DNA from: UMGS1766 sp963597355
GTDB lineage: Bacteria; Bacillota; Clostridia; Oscillospirales; Oscillospiraceae
Direction: 5' to 3'
Assembly (NCBI GenBank): GCA_963597355.1
Contig: CAVBPR010000003.1
Coordinates: forward strand, 1-64,000
DNA length: 64,000 nt
Shown here: positions 42,524-50,897 of the stretch, piece by piece
Numbering within the stretch: position 1 is the stretch's first letter
How the letters are laid out: the number at the start of each line of letters is the position of its first letter
Program-made: the position numbers and the translations under genes
The notes under the pieces: generated by a model
What the model was told of the DNA's origin: nothing
The model's database searches: none
Seen by the model: only the letters and a program-made list of their open reading frames with translations

Positions 42524-43471
42524 GTGCACTTTGAACTAGCTCCCCTGGAGGGAGTCACCACCTGGATTTATCGCAATGCATACCATCGTCACTTCACCCC
42601 CGCAGACCGCTACTTCACGCCCTTCATTGCCCCTAATATGAACAAGGGGCTGAACACACGGGAGCGAAACGATGTCCTTCCAGAGCACAACATCGCTCTG
42701 CCGCTGATTCCTCAAATTCTGACAAACCGGGCAGATTATTTTCTAACTGCCTGTGATGACCTGGCAGAGCTGGGTTATAAAGAAGTAAATTTAAACCTTG
42801 GGTGCCCTTCCGGTACAGTAGTAGCCAAAGGAAAAGGGGCTGGCTTTCTTTCCTATCCGGAGGAATTAAACCGGTTTCTGGACGAAATCTTTTCCCGTTC
42901 CCCTCTTTCGATCTCCATCAAAACCCGCATTGGCCGCTATAAAGACAATGAGTGGCCCGCACTGTTAGACCTATACTGTCAGTATCCTTTGACGGAATTG
43001 ATTGTTCATCCAAGGGTGCAAAAGGACTTCTATAAAAACACGCCACGCCAGGAAGCGTTTCGCGCAGCCCTTATGCAAGCGCCCTTCCCTGTTGTCTATA
43101 ATGGAGATTTGTTTACACCCGATGATCTGACAGACTTCTCCGCCCGCTTTCCCAGCGCGGATACGGTAATGCTGGGTAGAGGGATATTATGTAATCCATG
43201 GTTGCTGGGCGGAGCACCAAACTTGAATACACTGCAGGAGTTTCACGACGAACTTCTGGATGGTTATCGCCAGATTTTATTTGGCGATGGACCGGTACTG
43301 TGCAAAATGAAAGGAATTTGGACGTATCTGATTCAAAGCTTCACAAACTACCGCCCCTATCAAAAAATCATTCGCAAAACCCGTCATCTCAGCGAATACC
43401 AGGCCACGGTCCGCTCACTGCTTCATAATGAGGACTTTATTCCAAACACCCGATGGAGCGCAGATGGTTAA
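42524..43471 (+). CDS. tRNA-dihydrouridine synthase
   Basis: A 315-residue FMN enzyme that reduces uridine in tRNA. The N terminus has APLEGVTTWIYRNAYHRHF and the substrate-side cysteine is in NLNLGCPSGTVVAKGKGAG (about residue 99), with IVHPRVQKDFY and VMLGRGILCNPWL later. The start is GTG at 42524, behind AAGGAGGCGATAAACT. It is shorter than DusB and resembles a clostridial Dus subgroup. The LysR gene follows 11 bases downstream, likely in the same transcript. Confidence 0.88.
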   Translation: MHFELAPLEGVTTWIYRNAYHRHFTPADRYFTPFIAPNMNKGLNTRERNDVLPEHNIALPLIPQILTNRADYFLTACDDLAELGYKEVNLNLGCPSGTVVAKGKGAGFLSYPEELNRFLDEIFSRSPLSISIKTRIGRYKDNEWPALLDLYCQYPLTELIVHPRVQKDFYKNTPRQEAFRAALMQAPFPVVYNGDLFTPDDLTDFSARFPSADTVMLGRGILCNPWLLGGAPNLNTLQEFHDELLDGYRQILFGDGPVLCKMKGIWTYLIQSFTNYRPYQKIIRKTRHLSEYQATVRSLLHNEDFIPNTRWSADG

Positions 43472-43482
43472 CGGAGGATTGT

Positions 43483-44400
43483 ATGAACCTTCAACATTTA
43501 AAATATGCTGTGAAAGCGGCTGAATTTTCCTCTTTTAATAAAGCGGCTGACGCATTATACGTCAGCCAGCCGAATCTCTCCCGCGCAATACGAGAGTTGG
43601 AACAAGAGCTGGGCATCACTTTGTTCAAGCGCACACCACAGGGTGTCAGCCTTACCTTTGCGGGAGAAGACTTTCTCGTCCACGCCAGAATTATTTTAGA
43701 CGAGGTGGAGCAAATGGAGCGCCTGTCTTCCGGCGAGCGCACGCTCCAGCGCTTCAGTCTGTGTGTTCCCCGCGCCGGTTATATTTCCAATGCCTTCACC
43801 CGCTTTCTGGCTCAGCTGGACAACGAGAAAAAAATGCTGGTGGATTTCAAAGAAACCGGTGCCATCGGCGCGCTGCAAAACCTGCTCAACGGTTCCTTCC
43901 AGCTCGGAATTCTGCGCTATCAGAAAGCGGTAGAGCCTTATTTTCAGGCTCTGCTCCGGGAACAGGGATTGAGCTGCCGCAGTGTGTGCAATTTCACCTA
44001 TGTTGCCGCCATGAGCAAATTTTCCCCTTTGGCGCAGCGAAACGAACTTTACTTTCAGGATTTAAAAACTGCCACCGAAATCACCCATGGTGACTCGTAT
44101 CTGCTTTCTTCTGTCCGAAATCTGCCGGATCAGGAAACGGAAATAGGCACCGACCGACGCATTCACGTTTATGACAGCATGGGACAACTCGCCATGTTAG
44201 GTCAGATTCCAGATGCATTTATGATGGTCTATCCTTTGGAAGAAGAACTTCTGGAACGGTATCAGCTGGTGCAAAAGCCCATTATCGATTTTGCCGAACC
44301 CTGCTGCGATGTACTCATTCATCGAAAAAATTACCATTTCTCTGCACTGGATAAGCTGTTTTTAAAAGAATTGGATTTTACAAGAAAAGAAAATCAATAA
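43483..44400 (+). CDS. LysR-family transcriptional regulator
   Basis: A 305-residue regulator with a winged helix at residues 1-60 (HLKYAVKAAEFSSFNKAADA and SQPNLSRAIRELEQELG) and a periplasmic-binding-protein-like effector domain. The ATG at 43483 follows GGAGGATTGT; a longer frame starting at 43453 overlaps the Dus gene. The effector and targets are unknown; the next gene, an iron alcohol dehydrogenase, has its own promoter but is a plausible target. Confidence 0.88.
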   Translation: MNLQHLKYAVKAAEFSSFNKAADALYVSQPNLSRAIRELEQELGITLFKRTPQGVSLTFAGEDFLVHARIILDEVEQMERLSSGERTLQRFSLCVPRAGYISNAFTRFLAQLDNEKKMLVDFKETGAIGALQNLLNGSFQLGILRYQKAVEPYFQALLREQGLSCRSVCNFTYVAAMSKFSPLAQRNELYFQDLKTATEITHGDSYLLSSVRNLPDQETEIGTDRRIHVYDSMGQLAMLGQIPDAFMMVYPLEEELLERYQLVQKPIIDFAEPCCDVLIHRKNYHFSALDKLFLKELDFTRKENQ

Positions 44401-44439
44401 ATAACCGCGGAGCATATAATATGTATACTCCGCGGTTAT
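44401..44439 (+). terminator. terminator of the dus-LysR transcript
   Basis: ATAACCGCGGAG and CTCCGCGGTTAT enclose a 15-base loop; ATCATTTTT follows. It begins immediately after the LysR stop codon. Confidence 0.8.
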
Positions 44440-44484
44440 ATCATTTTTGATATAAGTCATTCCGGAAACTATATAGCTAATTTC

Positions 44485-44513
44485 TTGACTTTGTGCGAGT
44501 TCGTTAATAAAAT
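44485..44513 (+). promoter_or_regulatory. promoter of the iron alcohol dehydrogenase gene, with long leader
   Basis: TTGACT (44485-44490) and TAAAAT (44508-44513), spacer 17. The leader of about 185 bases to the ATG at 44706 has no recognised RNA element; TTGTTTATTTGCACAA at 44584-44599 loosely resembles a Rex half-palindrome. Confidence 0.55.
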
Positions 44514-44705
44514 AACAATCAGTAAGAGGCTCCTACACGCGATCGTCAATTCGTTGTTTGAACACAAAAATTATCGCTTTCCTTGTTTATTTGCACAAGA
44601 ATTTCCCGCTGAGAATCTGTTAGGATATCAGCACAGCGGAACTCAACTCCGTTACTAACTGACCGCATCCCCCCAGCGATCGAAACGACATAGGAGGTAA
44701 TTATT

Positions 44706-45923
44706 ATGGCAAGATTCACCCTTCCCCGCGATCTGTATCATGGCAAAGGTGCTCTGGAGGCACTGAAAAATTTTGAAGGCAAGAAGGCAATGATCTGCGT
44801 AGGCGGCGGATCCATGAAGCGTTTTGGTTTTCTGGATCGCGCTGTCGACTACCTGAAGGAAGCCGGCATGGAAGTCCAGCTGTTCGAGGGTATTGAACCG
44901 GATCCCAGCGTGGATACCGTTATGAAAGGTGCTGCTGCCATGGAGGCATTCCAGCCCGATTGGATCATCGCCATGGGCGGCGGTTCTCCCATTGATGCCG
45001 CAAAAGCCATGTGGATTAAGTATGAATATCCTGAGATCACATTTGAAGAGATGTGCAAGGTATTCGGCATTCCGAAACTGCGTCGTAAAGCACACTTCTG
45101 CGCCATTTCCTCCACATCCGGCACGGCCACAGAAGTAACCGCTTTCTCCATCATTACCGATTATGAAAAGGGCATCAAGTACCCCATTGCCGACTTTGAG
45201 ATTACGCCGGACGTTGCTATTGTCGATCCTGACCTGGCAGAAACCATGCCTGCTAAGCTGGTTGCTCACACCGGAATGGATGCTATGACCCATGCAATCG
45301 AGGCCTATGTTTCCACGGCAAACTGTGATTTCACAGATCCTCTCGCCATTTGGGCCATCAAGATGATTCAGCGCGACCTTATCGACTCCTTCAAGGGTGA
45401 CATGACCAAGCGCGATTCCATGCACAACGCCCAGTGTCTGGCCGGTATGGCGTTCTCCAATGCTCTGTTGGGAATCGTCCACTCTATGGCTCACAAGACC
45501 GGTGCGGCATTTGCTGATTACGGCGCCCACATCATCCATGGTGCAGCCAATGCCATGTACCTGCCCAAGGTCATCGCCTTCAACGCCAAAGATCCGACTG
45601 CCAAGGCACGCTATGGTGTTATTGCCGACTACATGGGTCTGGGCGGCAGCAATGACGATGAAAAGGTAGCTCTGCTCATCGCCTATCTGCGGAAAATGAA
45701 TGATGACCTGAACATTCCTCATTGCATTCAGCACTACGGGCCGGACAGCTATCCTACCGAGCAGGGCTTTGTTCCGGAAGATGTCTTCCTTGCCCGCCTG
45801 CCTGAGATTGCAACAAATGCAATCGGTGATGCATGCACCGGATCCAATCCCCGCATCCCGACCCAGGAAGAAATGGAGAAGCTGCTCAAGTGCTGCTATT
45901 ATGACACAGAGGTTGATTTCTGA
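44706..45923 (+). CDS. iron-containing alcohol dehydrogenase
   Basis: A 405-residue type III alcohol dehydrogenase that interconverts alcohols and aldehydes with NAD(H). NAD-binding GGGSPIDAAKAM lies near residue 97. The metal-binding set is spread over PAKLVAHTGMDAMTHAIEAY (near 185-205), GIVHSMAHKTGAAF (near 265) and HGAANAMYLPKVIAFN (near 280). The ATG at 44706 follows AGGAGGTAATTATT. Codon use is biased to C/G-ending synonymous codons, as in the MFS gene, suggesting high expression. Substrate is unknown (ethanol, butanol or diol types are similar). A strong terminator follows. Confidence 0.9.
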   Translation: MARFTLPRDLYHGKGALEALKNFEGKKAMICVGGGSMKRFGFLDRAVDYLKEAGMEVQLFEGIEPDPSVDTVMKGAAAMEAFQPDWIIAMGGGSPIDAAKAMWIKYEYPEITFEEMCKVFGIPKLRRKAHFCAISSTSGTATEVTAFSIITDYEKGIKYPIADFEITPDVAIVDPDLAETMPAKLVAHTGMDAMTHAIEAYVSTANCDFTDPLAIWAIKMIQRDLIDSFKGDMTKRDSMHNAQCLAGMAFSNALLGIVHSMAHKTGAAFADYGAHIIHGAANAMYLPKVIAFNAKDPTAKARYGVIADYMGLGGSNDDEKVALLIAYLRKMNDDLNIPHCIQHYGPDSYPTEQGFVPEDVFLARLPEIATNAIGDACTGSNPRIPTQEEMEKLLKCCYYDTEVDF

Positions 45924-45971
45924 TCGAATCACTTCGCTCATATCCCTCTCTTCTTCTCCTCCCCACATTAT

Positions 45972-46012
45972 GCGGGAAGCGCATCCGCCAGCCTGGCGGA
46001 TGCGCTTCCCGC
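45972..46012. terminator. bidirectional terminator
   Basis: A perfect 20-base inverted repeat GCGGGAAGCGCATCCGCCAG with a one-base centre, followed by TTTTTTA, between the alcohol dehydrogenase and desulfoferrodoxin genes. Confidence 0.9.
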
Positions 46013-46024
46013 TTTTTTATTTTA

Positions 46025-46399
46025 TCAAATATTCTGTTTCCAAAGGCCATGCAGGTTGCAATATGCATAGGCTGCTATTACTTCGTCTCCCTCTGCCAAG
46101 ACAAATACAGCCTCCGGCAATTCCTCGGGATGCAGATACTTCAGCTGAATCCCCTGTTTTGTTTCCAGTGCAATCCACTGAATAAAATGCTTTTCCACCA
46201 TAGGATGCGCAACTGTGCTTACCTTGACCGTTACCTGCTGTCCATTGACCTCGATAACCGGCACATGTTTTTCTACTGCCGCATCCGTGGTATTTGCCAC
46301 AAGCTCTGTCATCTCCTGCCCGCAACATACCACAGGCACTCCCTGATCCTGAACAAAAGTAATCAGGTTTCCACAATGTTTACAGATAAAGAATTTCAT
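46025..46399 (-). CDS. dfx: desulfoferrodoxin / superoxide reductase
   Basis: A 124-residue protein. The N-terminal desulforedoxin-like Fe site has CKHC near residue 6 and the CC pair of PVVCCG near 25. The C-terminal superoxide-reductase domain has the ligands EKHVPVI (His near 44), TVAHPMVEKHFIQW (two His) and YCNLHGLW (Cys and His). It reduces superoxide to peroxide in the cytoplasm. The ATG at 46399 follows GGAGGCGTTTGCGT. A promoter and a palindrome in the leader suggest stress control. Confidence 0.92.
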   Translation of the reverse strand: MKFFICKHCGNLITFVQDQGVPVVCCGQEMTELVANTTDAAVEKHVPVIEVNGQQVTVKVSTVAHPMVEKHFIQWIALETKQGIQLKYLHPEELPEAVFVLAEGDEVIAAYAYCNLHGLWKQNI

Positions 46400-46422
46400 A
46401 CGCAAACGCCTCCTTGAATAAG

Positions 46423-46476
46423 TAGTAATCATTACTGTTTATATTTTTAGTATAACTTATTTTTTGTGATTGTCAA
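46423..46476 (-). promoter_or_regulatory. dfx promoter with PerR/Fur-like palindrome
   Basis: On the minus strand TTGACA (46471-46476), a 16-base spacer and TATACT (46449-46454). Downstream of the start site lies the palindrome AGTAATCATTACT (46424-46436), close to Per/Fur boxes, which would block transcription when the repressor is bound. The assignment to PerR is inference. Confidence 0.6.
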
Positions 46477-46506
46477 CCTTCTTCTGTTTTTTCTCCAAAA
46501 TGACGA

Positions 46507-46541
46507 AAATCGAGGCGGATGCTTCCATCCAGCCTCGATTT
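46507..46541 (-). terminator. terminator of the DUF4003-like gene
   Basis: AAATCGAGGC and GCCTCGATTT enclose a loop; on the minus strand TTTCGTCATTTT follows. Confidence 0.7.
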
Positions 46542-46555
46542 ACTGTAACTGACTT

Positions 46556-47500
46556 TCAAAATGCAACGGTTGAGAACTCCGGCTCTCTCAGGGGATCTGG
46601 CAAATAAGCACCGTACAGTGCGATAAAAGCTCCGCAAAGGATCTTTTTCTCCCCCCCTGCTTCCGCACTTCTCAATGCCACCAGCAAACAACTCCACATA
46701 AGTCGTTCCTTGCCGCTGATGCTCCATCCGCTCAATTCGGGCGCTTTCCGCAGCCGAAGTTCCACTGCCTCCACCTGCTCTGCAATATCTGCCGCTGTTC
46801 CTTCCGTTGCCGCCAATGCTCCAAGGGCTACGATAGAATCACCTCGTCCCAAACGGAGACCCCGACTGGCCAATTCACGGCTCAACTCCATTGTACGCAT
46901 CGTATCTTCTGTTTTACCCAGCAGAAGTACTTCCGACAACGCCTGCACGGAATTTCGGAGACGGAACATCGGTCTCAACTGCTTTATAACTTCATTCAGC
47001 CGCTGAGACACCATTTTCTCTCCCCTCAGCGCATAAAGCACGCAAAGCGGCACATCTTCGCTGTGGGTATGCAGCGGATCACTTCGGCGCATCGCATCAT
47101 AGTCCTGCCTTGCCTGTTCTGCCACCTGATCATAGGCGGTAACATCTCTCCGATCCAGCGCCATCAGCCATGCCGCTGTTGCCAAATGAGCCGACGGAAA
47201 GAACCGATGCTCCAAGATACGCTGTGCTCGGGCAGCCCGCTGGCCTGCCCGCTCGTCCGTACAATGGCAAATAGCTGCCAGCACAGGAAGCACTTCTTCT
47301 CCAGTATGCAGCCGATCTCCGACGCGGCGCGCCTGTTCCGCATCGCGTTCGGTCAGCGCCGGCAATACAGACTCATCTGTCATAGTCAGAATCATTGCAG
47401 CAAAACGATGGAACACGGTAGAACGCCCGAAATAAATTGCATTCGTCGCCCGCAATGCAGTGACAAAATAATCCGAAACAACACGCAGCTGCTCCTCCAT
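46556..47500 (-). CDS. DUF4003-like protein, probable Pho-regulon member
   Basis: A 314-residue alpha-helical protein with no signal peptide or membrane segment. From memory it resembles the DUF4003 group; no catalytic motif is recognised. Several helices share a pattern like TPR-type repeats (DAEQARRVGDRLHTGEE, AARAQRILEHRFFPSAHLA), but this is a weak impression. It lies after phoU on the same strand, separated by 103 bases that hold a Pho box and a -10, so it is likely induced by phosphate starvation, either alone or with the pst operon. Confidence 0.65.
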   Translation of the reverse strand: MEEQLRVVSDYFVTALRATNAIYFGRSTVFHRFAAMILTMTDESVLPALTERDAEQARRVGDRLHTGEEVLPVLAAICHCTDERAGQRAARAQRILEHRFFPSAHLATAAWLMALDRRDVTAYDQVAEQARQDYDAMRRSDPLHTHSEDVPLCVLYALRGEKMVSQRLNEVIKQLRPMFRLRNSVQALSEVLLLGKTEDTMRTMELSRELASRGLRLGRGDSIVALGALAATEGTAADIAEQVEAVELRLRKAPELSGWSISGKERLMWSCLLVALRSAEAGGEKKILCGAFIALYGAYLPDPLREPEFSTVAF

Positions 47501-47548
47501 TATGACAACCTCCTATCCATAAATCACAGGTGTATTTTCACTGTATTT

Positions 47549-47603
47549 AGCATAGTATGGCTGTCTTAAATCCGAAACCAGCTGCGTGTTAAATCTGTGT
47601 TAA
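47549..47603 (-). promoter_or_regulatory. PhoP box and promoter of the DUF4003-like gene
   Basis: On the minus strand four six-base repeats occur with 11-base spacing: TTAACA (47598-47603), TTAACA (47587-47592), CTGGTT (47576-47581) and TTTAAG (47565-47570), followed 10 bases later by TATGCT (47549-47554). This is the layout of PhoP boxes in Bacillus. The same four-repeat series occurs upstream of pstS. The box starts immediately after the phoU stop codon. Confidence 0.75.
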
Positions 47604-48272
47604 TTATTCTTCTTCTGTCAGTACTCCGTCCTTGGAACGGCGCCCGACAATGGAGTATTCCACCCACTCTGCAACGTTAGTAGCGTGGTCGCCAATGCGC
47701 TCCAGATATTTTGCCACCATCAGCAAATCGAGGTAATACTCTCCCCGGCTATTGTCCTGTGCAATGGCAGCGACCAGATCACTCTTGATTCGATCGAACC
47801 AACGATCCACCACAGAATCATATTGAATGACCTGCCGCGCCAGAACAAGATCATGCCGTTCAAACGCATCAATACTCTCCGTCACCATCTTTACTGTTTC
47901 TGCCGCCATCTGGCGAAGATCGTCAAAGGATTCATCCCCCTCTACCTGAGAGGTAAACCGGGAAATTTCCGCAATGTCTGATGCCTGGTCGCCAATGCGC
48001 TCTAAATCAGAAATCATTTTCAGTGCCGAGGAAATATCCCGCAAATCGGAGGCAACCGGCTGCTGCTGCAACAGCAGCTTCAAGCATAAGGATTCAATAT
48101 CCCGCTCTTTTTTATCGATAAATCCATCCACATTGCGCACCTGCTGCACCAAAGCAACCTCCCGCTTTGTGACGGCCTGAACTGCCAGACCGACCGCCTG
48201 TTCACACAGGTTTGCCATATCTCTTAATTCGCGATGCAGCATGTGCAGCTGCTCATCATATGCTTTTCTCAT
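47604..48272 (-). CDS. phoU: phosphate-specific transport accessory protein PhoU
   Basis: A 222-residue PhoU with two three-helix repeats, the first containing MANLCEQAVGLAVQAV and DLERIGDQASDIAEI, the second YLERIGDHATNVAEW; the two ERIGD motifs bind metal. PhoU represses the Pho response and moderates Pst transport when phosphate is sufficient. It overlaps pstB by one base. A histidine kinase/response regulator pair (PhoR/PhoP) is not in the window. Confidence 0.95.
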   Translation of the reverse strand: MRKAYDEQLHMLHRELRDMANLCEQAVGLAVQAVTKREVALVQQVRNVDGFIDKKERDIESLCLKLLLQQQPVASDLRDISSALKMISDLERIGDQASDIAEISRFTSQVEGDESFDDLRQMAAETVKMVTESIDAFERHDLVLARQVIQYDSVVDRWFDRIKSDLVAAIAQDNSRGEYYLDLLMVAKYLERIGDHATNVAEWVEYSIVGRRSKDGVLTEEE

Positions 48273-49027
48273 CAGCCAAATCTCCCCGAGATATAATCTT
48301 CTGTTTTTTTGTTTTTCGGCATACTAAATATCTGCTCAGTTTCGCCAAACTCGATCAGCTCACCCAACAGGAAGAATGCGGTCTGATCCGAAATACGAAC
48401 CGCCTGCTGCATGTTATGCGTAACCATAATTACAGTATACTGGTTCTTCAGCTCCCCGATTAAGTCCTCAATCTTAGATGTTGAAATCGGGTCCAAAGCG
48501 CTGGTTGATTCGTCCAGCAACAGGATATCCGGCCGCACTGCCAAAGCGCGGGCAATGCAAAGACGCTGCTGCTGACCGCCAGACATTCCCAATGCACTGG
48601 TTTTCAGACGATCCTTCACCTCGTCCCAAATGGCCGCATCCCGCAAAGCCTGCTCCACAATCCCGTCCAGCTCACTTTTTGCGCGGACGCCATGAGTACG
48701 AGGGCCATAAGCCACATTGTCGTAAATACTCATCGGGAATGGATTTGCCTTCTGAAACACCATGCCAATCTGCTTCCGCAGCCAGGTCACGTCGGTTGAA
48801 GAATGATAAATATCCGTTCCTTCATAGCTGACCAGGCCTTCAATGCGAATGCCTTCCACCAGATCGTTCATTCGGTTCAGCGTTCTTAAAAAGGTAGATT
48901 TGCCGCATCCGGACGGGCCGATCAATGCGGTCACCTGATGGTCTGGAATTTCCATATTAATGGAATGCAGCGCATGATGATCTCCATACCAGAGATTCAA
49001 ATCTTTTGTCTCTATAATACCTGCCAT
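48272..49027 (-). CDS. pstB: phosphate ABC transporter ATPase
   Basis: A 251-residue ATPase: Walker A GPSGCGKST near residue 38, Q-loop GMVFQKANPFPMSIYDNVAYG, signature MSGGQQQRL near 148 and Walker B LLLDESTSALDP (Ser in place of the common Pro). The PstB-type FPMSI signature and length are usual. It powers phosphate import with PstSCA. Downstream by 24 bases of pstA; phoU follows with a one-base overlap. Confidence 0.95.
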   Translation of the reverse strand: MAGIIETKDLNLWYGDHHALHSINMEIPDHQVTALIGPSGCGKSTFLRTLNRMNDLVEGIRIEGLVSYEGTDIYHSSTDVTWLRKQIGMVFQKANPFPMSIYDNVAYGPRTHGVRAKSELDGIVEQALRDAAIWDEVKDRLKTSALGMSGGQQQRLCIARALAVRPDILLLDESTSALDPISTSKIEDLIGELKNQYTVIMVTHNMQQAVRISDQTAFFLLGELIEFGETEQIFSMPKNKKTEDYISGRFG

Positions 49028-49051
49028 TGATTAAGCACCCTCTCGTTTTAA

Positions 49052-49963
49052 TTAATTTTTCTGCTGCGCGATTCCGCTCTCTCGTTTTAATTTCTTTGGT
49101 GTAAAATTCCGCTTCAATTTCTTTGCCGCAAAATTAGCCGCCAAATTCAACAAGAAAGTCAACAGCATCAAAATGGTTGCAATCGCAAATGCCACGCCTG
49201 TCTCGCCGCGCTCGCTGGCGAAAACATACAGTGCTACTGTCAACGTGGCAGAAGACGAGGTCATAGCGCTGACAAAATCGTTGAGCACCAAACCAAATCC
49301 AGCCGTAAACAACAGTGCCGCCGACTCACCGACAATGCGTCCAATGGCAAGAATACATCCGGTAACGATACCATCAATCGAGTTTGGCAGCACAACGGTG
49401 CGCACCATGTGCCATTTTCCGCTGCCCAGTGCCAGCGCACCCTCTCGATAGGAATTGGGAACCGTCTTTAAACTCTCCACCGTATTGCTGATAATTGTGG
49501 GCAAAACCATAACCACCAGCGTCAGGCCGCCGGCCAGAACACCCTGCTTCAATCCCAGCAGCTGCACGAAAAACAGCATACCGACCAGACCGAAGATAAT
49601 CGACGGAATACCTGTCAGCGTCTCTGTAGCAAAGCTGATCATCCGTACAACCTTTTTGTTCTTTGCATACTCCGTCAAATAGATAGCCGCGCATACGCCC
49701 AGAGGAACTACAATCACCATGGCCACAAGGATGATATAAAGCGTATTCAAAATATTCGGTAAAATACCAATCGTGTTGTTCAGATAGCTGGTCTGACTGG
49801 ACAGCAATGTCCAGCTCAAATGGGGAATTCCCTTGATGAATATAAATCCGATAATAAATATCAGCAGTGCACAGGTAATGCCGGCGCAGAGGTACATTAC
49901 CCCCCGCAGCAGTGCATCTTTGACACGCCGGGAAACGGATCGTCCCTGTTTCATGTTATGCAC
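49052..49963 (-). CDS. pstA: phosphate ABC transporter permease
   Basis: A 303-residue permease with six membrane helices. An N-terminal basic segment precedes GVMYLCAGITCALLIFIIGF; the coupling loop region contains PNSYREGALALGSGKWHMV (EAA-type), and IGRIVGESAALLFTAGFG follows. It overlaps pstC by 8 bases, giving fixed stoichiometry. Confidence 0.95.
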   Translation of the reverse strand: MHNMKQGRSVSRRVKDALLRGVMYLCAGITCALLIFIIGFIFIKGIPHLSWTLLSSQTSYLNNTIGILPNILNTLYIILVAMVIVVPLGVCAAIYLTEYAKNKKVVRMISFATETLTGIPSIIFGLVGMLFFVQLLGLKQGVLAGGLTLVVMVLPTIISNTVESLKTVPNSYREGALALGSGKWHMVRTVVLPNSIDGIVTGCILAIGRIVGESAALLFTAGFGLVLNDFVSAMTSSSATLTVALYVFASERGETGVAFAIATILMLLTFLLNLAANFAAKKLKRNFTPKKLKRESGIAQQKN

Positions 49964-50822
49964 GCTCCTTTTTTACAATCAGGTTCAGGAAAGCATTGAT
50001 CAACATAATGAACAGAAACAGCACCAAACCGATGGAGAACAGTGCCTGTCTCTGAAGTGAGCCATAGGCTGCATAGGACATTTCCGAGGCAATTGCCGTG
50101 GTCAAAAAACGAACCGACTTAAAAAGCCCCGGCATATTGGCAACGTTGCCCGACACCATGATAATCGCCATTGCCTCACCAATTGCACGTCCAATGCCCT
50201 GCACTACAGCTGTAGCAACACCGCTGCGCGCTGCATGAAGGGACACTCTGAAATACGTCTCTGTTTCCGTTGCGCCAAGGGCAAGAGAAGCATGTTCATA
50301 TTCCGGGGGAACTGCCCGCAGTGCTGTTTCCGATACATTCACGATATAAGGAAGAATCATAACCGTCAGGACAAGAATGGCTGCCAGCAGGCAGGCACCG
50401 GAAGCAAGATGAAATACCTTCTGAATGCCGGGTACCAAAACTACCATGCCAACCAGACCGTACACAACGGAGGGAATGCCAGCCAAAAGCTCTACCGCTG
50501 TGTGAATCACCTTTGCCACGCGCTTCGGTGCAACCTTGGCCAAAAACACTGCAGTAAGAATTCCCAGCGGAACTCCCAGCACCACAGCGCCTGCTGTACC
50601 ATAAACGCTGGTTAAAATAAAGGGCAGAATCCCGAAATCTTCTGTACCAGCCTGCCACTTCTGCCCAAACAGGAAATTAACCAATCCAATTTTGCCAATG
50701 GCCGGTATTCCGGAAACAATGAGATAAACACTTATAAACAGAACAAAAGCCACAGAGAGAATGCCGCAAGCCAGAAAGAAAATGTGGAATGCCGTCTCCT
50801 TCGGAGACATTTTACTTTTCAT
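49956..50822 (-). CDS. pstC: phosphate ABC transporter permease
   Basis: A 288-residue permease with six helices, the EAA region PPEYEHASLALGATETETYF and GRAIGEAMAIIMVSGN. Start at 50822 with the helix AFHIFFLACGILSVAFVLFI. Separated from pstS by a 75-base gap that contains a stable hairpin, so pstS can be made in excess of the permeases. Confidence 0.95.
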   Translation of the reverse strand: MKSKMSPKETAFHIFFLACGILSVAFVLFISVYLIVSGIPAIGKIGLVNFLFGQKWQAGTEDFGILPFILTSVYGTAGAVVLGVPLGILTAVFLAKVAPKRVAKVIHTAVELLAGIPSVVYGLVGMVVLVPGIQKVFHLASGACLLAAILVLTVMILPYIVNVSETALRAVPPEYEHASLALGATETETYFRVSLHAARSGVATAVVQGIGRAIGEAMAIIMVSGNVANMPGLFKSVRFLTTAIASEMSYAAYGSLQRQALFSIGLVLFLFIMLINAFLNLIVKKERA

Positions 50823-50845
50823 ATCAGTTCACCTTTTTGTTGGAG

Positions 50846-50875
50846 AAGAAGCCTCTGCGGTTGCAGAGGCTTCTT
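50846..50875 (-). repeat. intercistronic stem-loop between pstS and pstC
   Basis: AAGAAGCCTCTGC and GCAGAGGCTTCTT form a perfect 13-bp stem with a 4-base loop. No T-run follows on the minus strand, so it is more likely to protect the pstS message or partly attenuate than to terminate fully. Confidence 0.7.
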
Positions 50876-50897
50876 CCTACTCGGTTTCTGTTAGCAA

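Noticed and set aside
44655..45968. 437-residue minus-strand open frame opposite the alcohol dehydrogenase
   Set aside because: Antisense shadow of a strongly biased gene that also runs through its promoter leader and terminator.
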